From: an uncultured Eubacteriales bacterium | GTDB lineage: Bacteria > Bacillota > Clostridia > Oscillospirales > Oscillospiraceae | Assembly (NCBI GenBank): GCA_900314485.1 | Contig: OMVL01000010.1 | Span: 1-54,316, forward strand | Direction of reading: 5' to 3' | Length of the DNA: 54,316 nt | Shown here: piece by piece, positions 48,949 to 54,316 of the stretch | Layout of the letters: each line of letters starts with the position of its first letter | Position numbering within the stretch: position 1 is the first letter of the stretch | Position numbers and translations under genes: made by a program | The notes under the pieces: model-generated | Databases searched by the model: none | Seen by the model: only the letters and a program-made list of their open reading frames with translations | Told to the model about the DNA's origin: nothing

Positions 48949-50047
48949 ATGTCAACTGGACGCTTTGGCATCCACGGCGGGCAGTATATTCCGGAGACGC
49001 TGATGAATGCGGTCATCGAGCTGGAGACTGCCTACAATCACTATAAAAATGACCCGGAATTCAATGCCGAGCTGGAAGAGCTGTTCAACAACTACGCTGG
49101 CCGCCCCAGCCGTCTGTATTACGCCGAGAAGATGACGAAGGATCTGGGCGGGGCGAAGATCTATCTGAAACGGGAGGACTTAAACCACACCGGGGCGCAC
49201 AAGATCAACAATGTGCTGGGTCAGGCGCTGCTGGCAAAGAAGATGGGCAAGACCCGTCTCATTGCCGAGACGGGTGCCGGTCAGCACGGCGTAGCCACCG
49301 CCACTGCCGCCGCCCTCATGGGGATGGAATGCGTCGTCTTTATGGGAGAGGAGGACACGAAGCGTCAGGCGCTGAACGTGTACAAAATGCGGCTGCTGGG
49401 CGCTGAGGTCATCCCCGTGAAAACCGGCACTGCTACGCTCAAGGACGCCGTCTCTCAGGCCATGCGGGAGTGGACCAGCCGCATTGCCGACACCCACTAC
49501 TGCCTCGGCTCCGTCATGGGGCCACATCCATTCCCCACCATCGTGCGGGACTTTCAGGCGGTCATCTCAAAGGAGATCAAGGCGCAGATTCTGGAGCGGG
49601 AAGGGCGGCTTCCTGATGTGGTCATGGCCTGTGTGGGCGGCGGCTCCAACGCCATCGGTACCTTCTACCACTTCATTGAGGAGAAAGACGTCCGGCTCAT
49701 CGGCTGCGAGGCGGCTGGCCGGGGCATTGACACCTTCGAGACGGCGGCGACCATAAATACCGGGCGACTGGGTATCTTCCACGGCATGAAGAGCTACTTC
49801 TGTCCACGACATCGGCCGGGCGGAATACGTCGCCATCACCGACGACGAGGCGGTGGACGCCTTTGAGTACCTCTCCCGGACGGAGGGCATCATTCCCGCC
49901 ATTGAGAGCGCTCACGCCCTGGCCTATGCCCAAAAGCTGGCGCCCACGCTGGACAGGGACAAGATCATCGTCGTCACTGTCTCCGGCAGGGGCGACAAAG
50001 ACTGTGCCGCCATTGCCCGGTACAGAGGGGAGGATCTCCATGAGTAA
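48949..50047 (+). pseudogene. trpB: Tryptophan synthase beta chain, disrupted by an internal deletion and frameshift
   Basis: The frame from 48949 encodes 285 normal TrpB residues, including the PLP Lys in [23 protein letters not shown] and the phosphate-binding GGGSNAIG, up to MKSYFC at 49803. It then runs into unrelated Arg-rich residues and stops at 49866. From 49805 a different frame resumes TrpB ([23 protein letters not shown] ... [10 protein letters not shown]) to 50047. Compared with Bacillus and E. coli TrpB, the 29 residues between these points (QDEYGQI...SAGLDYPGIGPEH type) are missing and one base remains, a net loss of about 86 bases. The missing part includes the strictly conserved SAGLDYP loop, so read-through would not restore function. 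Confidence 0.9.
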
Positions 50048-50810
50048 TATTGCAAAGGCATTTGAAAACGGCAAGGCGTTTATCCCCTTCATCACCTGCG
50101 GCGACCCGGACCTGGAGACAACAGCAAAAATCGTCCGGGCCATGGTGGCAAATGGGGCGGACTTGATCGAACTGGGCATCCCTTTCTCCGACCCCACCGC
50201 CGAAGGTCCTGTCATTCAGGAGGCCAGCCTTCGGGCGCTGAATGCCGGGACGACCACCGACAAGATCTTTGATCTGGTGCGGGACCTGAGAGAGGATGTC
50301 GCCGTCCCCATGGTGTTTATGACCTACGCCAATGTGGTATTCAGCTACGGGGCGGAGCGGTTTATTTCCGCCTGCGCCGAGGTGGGGGTCGACGGACTGA
50401 TTTTGCCCGACATTCCATACGAGGAGAAGGGGGAGTTTGACGAAATTTGTCAGCGGTACGGCATTGACCTCATCTCCCTGATCGCTCCCACGTCGGAGCA
50501 TCGCATTGCCATGATCGCAAAGGAGGCCAAGGGATTCCTCTATGTGGTCTCCTCTCTGGGCGTCACCGGCGTGCGCAGTGAGATTAAAACCGACATCGGG
50601 GCAATGATCCGCATTATTCGGGAGAGCACCGACCTCCCCTGCGCCGTGGGCTTTGGCATCTCCACCCCCGAGCAGGCGAAAAAGATGACGGAGGACGCTG
50701 ACGGGGCGATTGTGGGCAGCGCCATTGTGCGGCTCATTGCCCAATACGGCAGAGATGCCGTTCAGCCGGTGGGAGCGTATGTCAAGAGCATGAAGGATGC
50801 CATACGGTAA
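50040..50810 (+). CDS. trpA: Tryptophan synthase alpha chain
   Basis: A 256-residue TIM-barrel enzyme that releases indole from indole-3-glycerol phosphate. The catalytic Glu is in [16 protein letters not shown], the catalytic Asp in LPDIPYEE, and [13 protein letters not shown] and VGFGIST bind phosphate. GGGGAGG lies 6 bases before the ATG, which overlaps the trpB tail by eight bases. The gene is intact. Without a working TrpB partner it would have low activity and release free indole. Confidence 0.97.
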   Translation: MSNIAKAFENGKAFIPFITCGDPDLETTAKIVRAMVANGADLIELGIPFSDPTAEGPVIQEASLRALNAGTTTDKIFDLVRDLREDVAVPMVFMTYANVVFSYGAERFISACAEVGVDGLILPDIPYEEKGEFDEICQRYGIDLISLIAPTSEHRIAMIAKEAKGFLYVVSSLGVTGVRSEIKTDIGAMIRIIRESTDLPCAVGFGISTPEQAKKMTEDADGAIVGSAIVRLIAQYGRDAVQPVGAYVKSMKDAIR

Positions 50811-50826
50811 GAACGAAAAGATGGGA

Positions 50827-50903
50827 AACGGGCGAATTGTGATTTGCCCCTATGAAACGGTTCTGATAGAACGTGCGTAGGGGCGATTCACGAATCGCCC
50901 GTT
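50827..50903. repeat. Large imperfect palindrome (REP/MITE-like) after the trp operon
   Basis: Two 26-base arms, 50827-50852 and 50878-50903, are complementary at about 22 positions, with most differences being G-T pairs. The ends AACGGGCGA / TCGCCCGTT and inner TTGCCCCTA / TAGGGGCGA match exactly or nearly. The loop is 25 bases. TTGTTTT follows on the plus strand. It lies between convergent trpA and the YitT-family gene and can act as a terminator. The GGGCGATTC...GAATCGCCC motif is the kind of dispersed palindrome common in gut Firmicutes genomes. Confidence 0.7.
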
Positions 50904-50913
50904 GTTTTAAAGG

Positions 50914-51801
50914 TCATACCTCCAGCGCAAAGGGATTCTTAAAGCCCTCGCCGTAGACCTCGCTGGCGCTGGTGATGATGGTAAAGGCGTCCTTGTCCTC
51001 CTCCCGGACGATCTGACGCACCTTGGCATAGAGCCGCTTGTGAGCGACACAGAGGAGGATCTTCTGCTCCTGGCCGGAGTAGGCGCCGGCGGCGGGGAGG
51101 AAGGTGGCGCCGATGTCCAGTTCAGAAAGGATGCGCCTGGCGATGGCATCGTTCCGTTTGCTGACGATAAGCATCATGGTAGCTTCGTCGGTGCGGTAGA
51201 GCACCTGATTGAGCACGATGCCGTAGATAATGATGCCGATGGCGGCGATGAGAGAGCGCTCCACATTGCGAAAGACACCGGCGGAAGCGGCAACGACAAT
51301 GGCGTCCATGGCCATGGTAAAGACACCGGACTTGATATGGGGATACTTGCTGCGCAGCACCTTCACCAGTATGTCCACGCCGCCGGTGGTGCAGCCGCAG
51401 CGAAAGATAATGCCGGCGCCCAGAGCGGTACATGCGCTGCCTGTCATAGAGGCAAGCAATGCCTGCTCCGTAATGAGCGGCCAGTTCCTGACGGCATAGG
51501 CAATGACATCGATCAGGAGAGATACCAGTGCAGTGGCAAATACCGTGGAGAACAGAAATTCCCTGCCAAATTTTTTTAGCCCCAGCAGGAGCATGGGAAC
51601 GTTGAGCAGCAGGTAGATAGCGCCTGTTTCCAGAGGAAGGAACTTGCTGAGGATAATGGCCACGCCGGAAAGTCCGCCCGGAGCGATGTCCAGCGGATCG
51701 AGAAAGAGAGCAACGCCGGCGGCAAAGATCGTGCTGCCGATGGCGATCATAATCAGGCGGAGAAAGAACTCCCTGATCTGGACGGAACGAGGGGTTTTCA
51801 T
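50914..51801 (-). CDS. YitT family membrane protein (DUF161 + DUF2179)
   Basis: A 295-residue protein with five to six N-terminal hydrophobic segments and a C-terminal cytoplasmic DUF2179 domain (about 215-290, ATMMLIVSKRNDAIARRI ... ITSASEVYGEGF). AAGVALFLDPLDIAPGGLSGVAII and FRCGCTTGGVDILVKVL are family hallmarks. Function is unproven. ATG 51801 has AGGAA upstream; an ATG at 51837 lies against the -10 element and cannot be the start. Confidence 0.9.
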   Translation of the reverse strand: MKTPRSVQIREFFLRLIMIAIGSTIFAAGVALFLDPLDIAPGGLSGVAIILSKFLPLETGAIYLLLNVPMLLLGLKKFGREFLFSTVFATALVSLLIDVIAYAVRNWPLITEQALLASMTGSACTALGAGIIFRCGCTTGGVDILVKVLRSKYPHIKSGVFTMAMDAIVVAASAGVFRNVERSLIAAIGIIIYGIVLNQVLYRTDEATMMLIVSKRNDAIARRILSELDIGATFLPAAGAYSGQEQKILLCVAHKRLYAKVRQIVREEDKDAFTIITSASEVYGEGFKNPFALEV

Positions 51802-51837
51802 GGCATCTGGATTCCTTTCTGTCGAGTTCTGCTCCAT

Positions 51838-51865
51838 TTTATAGGATTGCCGGACAAAAGGTCAA
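51838..51865 (-). promoter_or_regulatory. Promoter of the YitT-family gene
   Basis: On the minus strand TTGACC, a 16-base spacer and TATAAA. Together with the metG promoter it accounts for the 305-base divergent gap 51802-52106; between them (51866-52024) I see only AT-rich sequence with no clear structure. Confidence 0.75.
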
Positions 51866-52024
51866 CACATCGGGGAAAATGCCACAGTTTTTGGCAATTC
51901 TCCCGGCCTTTGCCTATTATTTTCTCAAAAGGAATGCTTGACCGAAAAATTTACGTTTCGTGCCTGACGGGTGTCTTTTTCCCGGGAAGAGACGGGAAAC
52001 TTGCCCATTTTCTTGGCTAATCCC

Positions 52025-52053
52025 TTGCGAAGTGGGAAAAACTGTATTATAAT
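52025..52053 (+). promoter_or_regulatory. Promoter of metG
   Basis: TTGCGA (52025-52030), a 17-base spacer and a perfect TATAAT (52048-52053). The leader is about 47 bases, too short for a T-box. Confidence 0.82.
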
Positions 52054-52106
52054 GAAACAACTATGCAAGCATTTTTGAAAAATCAATCTGAAAGGATCGA
52101 GAATAG

Positions 52107-53711
52107 ATGAAGAGAAAAGTTCTGATCGGCGGAGCCTGGCCTTACGCCAACTACTCCCTCCATGTGGGCCATTTGGCTGCGCTGCTTCCCGGTGATGTGA
52201 TTGCCCGGTATTTCCGCCAGAACGGCGATGAGGTCATGTATGTTTCCGGTACCGACTCCCACGGCACGCCCATCACCGAGCGGGCCAAGAAGGAAGGGAC
52301 GAATCCCTCTGAGATTGCCCACAAGTACCACAAGGAGTTTGTGGAGGCGTTTAACGCTGTGGGCTTCTCCTATGACTTCTATACCGCCACCTATGAGCCG
52401 TATCACGAGAGCCATGTCCAGCAGATGCTTGTGGAGATGAAGAACAACGGCTATCTCTATGAGAAGGAGAAGCAGCAGGACTACTGCGAGACCTGCGGTA
52501 AGTTCCTGGCTGACCGGGAGATCACCGGCCTCTGCCCTGTCTGCGGCAAGAGCGCCAAGGGCGACCAGTGCGATGCCTGCCTGACCTCCTTTGACCCATC
52601 TGATCTGAAGGATAAGCACTGCATCACCTGCGGCAACTCCACGGTCCAGCGTCCCAACCATGAAATCGTCTTCGCACTCTCCAAGTTCCAGAGCAAGCTG
52701 GAAAAGTATTACGAGGAAAATCACAAGGTCTGGCGTACCAATGCCATCAACGAGACTAAGAAGTATCTGGAGCAGGGCCTGCCCGACCGGGACGCCACCC
52801 GCAGCTTGGATTGGGGCATTGAAGTCCCCTTTGAGGGCTATGAGGACAAGCGGGTTTACGTCTGGATCGAGGCAGTCATGGGCTATCTCACCGCTGCCAT
52901 GAAGGTGGCTGAGGAACGAGGCGAGGATTTTGACGCATGGATGCAGGACGGAGAGGATCTGATCTCCTACTATATCCACGGTAAGGATAATATCCCCTTC
53001 CACACGGTCATCTATCCTGCTATTATTATGGCTGTGGGCAGGGGCTGGCAGCTGCCTAAGCGCATTGTCTCCAGCGAGTATGTCAAGCTGGGCGAGGATA
53101 AGATGAGCAAGAGCCGGGGCAACCTGGTCACCATTCTGGAACTGGCAGACCAGTTCGAGTCGGACTCCATCCGTTTCTTCTTTACTGCAAACAACCCGGA
53201 GCGGCGGGACATCAGCTACAGCGAGGAAGAGCTGATCGCCGCCCACAACAAGTTCCTCTGCGGCGCCTTCGGCAACTTTGTCAACCGCAACGTGTCTTTC
53301 CTCAAGAAGAAGTTTAAGGGAGTGGTTCCCGCCGGAGCAGTGGACGCTGAGATTGCCGCACAGACCGAGAAGATGTACGCTGACATTGGCGGAAAGATTG
53401 AGGCGGGCGAGCTTCGTGCCGCCGTGGAGCTGATGCTCCAGTATATTCAGGATGCCAATAAGTACTATGACGCACAGGCTCCCTGGACCCAGGTCAAGGC
53501 GGAAGATCAGACCGATTTCAATAACACCACTGCCACCTGCCTGTATATCATCGCCAACATGTCCAATCTCCTGGCGCCTGTCCTGCCAAACGGCTGCGCC
53601 AAGATCCGGACCATGCTGGAACTGGATGAGACGCCCTCTTGGACGCCCATCAACATCAAGGACGGCCTGGTGCTGGGCGACTGTCCCATTCTTTATACCC
53701 GGATCCAGTAA
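52107..53711 (+). CDS. metG: Methionyl-tRNA synthetase
   Basis: A 534-residue class I synthetase. The HIGH motif appears as HVGH at 19-22 and KMSKS is at 332-336. The connective peptide holds a zinc-knuckle set (CETCGKF, CPVCGKS, CDACLTS, CITCGNS), i.e. four CxxC pairs as in the two-zinc type of MetRS. The C-terminal EMAP/tRNA-binding extension seen in longer MetG proteins is absent, so this is the short form. AAGGA lies 10 bases before the ATG. Confidence 0.97.
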   Translation: MKRKVLIGGAWPYANYSLHVGHLAALLPGDVIARYFRQNGDEVMYVSGTDSHGTPITERAKKEGTNPSEIAHKYHKEFVEAFNAVGFSYDFYTATYEPYHESHVQQMLVEMKNNGYLYEKEKQQDYCETCGKFLADREITGLCPVCGKSAKGDQCDACLTSFDPSDLKDKHCITCGNSTVQRPNHEIVFALSKFQSKLEKYYEENHKVWRTNAINETKKYLEQGLPDRDATRSLDWGIEVPFEGYEDKRVYVWIEAVMGYLTAAMKVAEERGEDFDAWMQDGEDLISYYIHGKDNIPFHTVIYPAIIMAVGRGWQLPKRIVSSEYVKLGEDKMSKSRGNLVTILELADQFESDSIRFFFTANNPERRDISYSEEELIAAHNKFLCGAFGNFVNRNVSFLKKKFKGVVPAGAVDAEIAAQTEKMYADIGGKIEAGELRAAVELMLQYIQDANKYYDAQAPWTQVKAEDQTDFNNTTATCLYIIANMSNLLAPVLPNGCAKIRTMLELDETPSWTPINIKDGLVLGDCPILYTRIQ

Positions 53712-53720
53712 TACAAAACG

Positions 53721-53752
53721 CAGGTGCTGTCTCGTTTTTGGGACAGCACCTG
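53721..53752 (+). terminator. Hairpin between metG and ybaK
   Basis: CAGGTGCTGTC and GACAGCACCTG (11 bp, perfect) around a 10-base loop that itself holds five T residues. The tail TTGCAG is weak. It lies between metG and ybaK on the same strand, so it may partly separate them. Confidence 0.6.
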
Positions 53753-53774
53753 TTGCAGAGAGCAGGAAAGCGAA

Positions 53775-54257
53775 ATGAAGAACAAAATGGAAAAGACCAA
53801 TGTCATGCGTATTTTGGATCAGAAGAAGATCCCCTATGAGATTCGGACCTATCCCCACGGAGACGAGGCAGTGGACGGCATTGAGGTGGCACGACTGTTG
53901 GAGCAGGACCCAAAGACTGTCTATAAGACGCTGGTGGCCCAGGGAGCCAGCCGGCAGTACTACGTCTTTGACATCCCAGTGGATGCTGAGCTGGATCTCA
54001 AAAAGGCGGCCAAGGCGGTAGGGGAGAAGTCCGTGGCCATGCTCCATGTCAAGGATCTGCTGCCGCTCACCGGTTATGTCCGGGGCGGGTGCAGCCCCAT
54101 CGGCATGAAGAAGCAGTTTTTCACCACCTTTCAGGTGCAGGCAGAGGAGCTGAACCGGGTTGCGGTCTCGGCTGGGAAGATCGGCTGTCAGGTCATTCTG
54201 GATCCGAAGGAGATCGTCAAACTGGTGCGGGGCCAGTTCGGGGATGTGATCAAGTGA
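53775..54257 (+). CDS. ybaK: Cys-tRNA(Pro)/aminoacyl-tRNA deacylase YbaK
   Basis: A 160-residue editing protein that hydrolyses Cys-tRNA(Pro) made in error by ProRS. Seen: TNVMRILDQKKIPYEIRTYPH at the start, DPKTVYKTLV with the conserved Lys, the GGCSPIGMKKQF motif and KIGCQVILDPKEI near the end. AGGAAAG precedes the ATG at 53775; an ATG at 53787 is an alternative. It follows metG on the same strand. Confidence 0.95.
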   Translation: MKNKMEKTNVMRILDQKKIPYEIRTYPHGDEAVDGIEVARLLEQDPKTVYKTLVAQGASRQYYVFDIPVDAELDLKKAAKAVGEKSVAMLHVKDLLPLTGYVRGGCSPIGMKKQFFTTFQVQAEELNRVAVSAGKIGCQVILDPKEIVKLVRGQFGDVIK

Positions 54258-54280
54258 ACCGGCGTGAGGGAAATTCGCTC

Positions 54281-54308
54281 TTTACATTTTAGGGAAATCT
54301 GCTATAAT
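54281..54308 (+). promoter_or_regulatory. Promoter at the window end
   Basis: TTTACA (54281-54286), a 16-base spacer and a perfect TATAAT (54303-54308), directed at a gene beyond the window. Confidence 0.72.
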
Positions 54309-54316
54309 GTCACTTG

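Noticed and set aside
49800-49870. Programmed frameshift in trpB
   Set aside because: About 29 highly conserved residues are absent as well as the frame change, so shifting the ribosome would not give a normal protein; there is no slippery site.
1-54316. CRISPR arrays, prophage genes, insertion sequences, rRNA
   Set aside because: No regularly spaced repeats, transposase, integrase, phage structural gene or rRNA sequence was seen on either strand.

Overview
The window looks like chromosomal DNA of a GC-rich anaerobic member of the Oscillospiraceae (Clostridia; Flavonifractor, Lawsonibacter or Pseudoflavonifractor type). I infer this from the gene families, not from a marker-gene search. The signs are Gram-positive ribosome binding sites and strong sigma-A type promoters, a T-box trp leader, a ClpC chaperone, a NdoA-type MazF, DUF3793 next to flavodoxin, a Na+-translocating decarboxylase with a detached biotin carrier, and a Mrp/Mbh-like antiporter cluster. 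There is no phage, integrase, insertion sequence or CRISPR array. Genes are dense and on both strands, and most transcription units are closed by clear hairpin terminators.

Layout. 1-8.1 kb: end of an unknown secreted-type protein, clpC, a MATE exporter behind a leader terminator, DUF3793 and flavodoxin, pyridoxamine kinase and exonuclease III, and a small P-loop protein with a structured leader. 8.1-11.8 kb: oadA-oadG-biotin carrier-oadB, with a duplicated piece of the oadB 3' end next to it. 11.9-13.8 kb: a membrane protein and a G5/M23 envelope peptidase. 13.8-18.6 kb: a tRNA-thiolation operon (mnmA, cysteine desulfurase, ttcA-like), then metY behind a leader with a small Cys-ending upstream ORF and an intrinsic terminator. 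18.6-21.5 kb: tRNA-Leu(UAG), mnmE, proA. 21.5-30.6 kb: a ten-gene Mrp/Mbh-like membrane operon with four antiporter-type subunits and no redox subunit. 30.8-38 kb: EamA and MATE exporters, HtrA protease, release factor 2, a DUF975 membrane protein, tyrA. 38-44 kb: a very long TagF-like glycerophosphotransferase, an acyl-CoA carboxyltransferase, family 4 uracil-DNA glycosylase, mazF. 44.1-50.8 kb: T-box controlled trpEGDCFBA. 50.8-54.3 kb: palindromic repeat, YitT-family protein, metG, ybaK.

How the parts fit. The decarboxylase should export Na+ and the Mrp-like complex should exchange cations for protons, so the window carries two halves of a possible Na+/H+ circuit. The acyl-CoA carboxyltransferase at 41-43 kb could share the biotin carrier. 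Sulfur metabolism is concentrated at 13.8-18.6 kb (tRNA thiolation, homocysteine synthesis). The trp operon is complete except that trpB has lost about 29 conserved codons and its reading frame, which predicts tryptophan auxotrophy unless another TrpB exists or the deletion is an assembly error.

Points most worth a second look: the broken trpB, the metY leader with its upstream ORF, the four-antiporter Mrp cluster, and the 94-bp oadB 3' duplication around a palindromic element.
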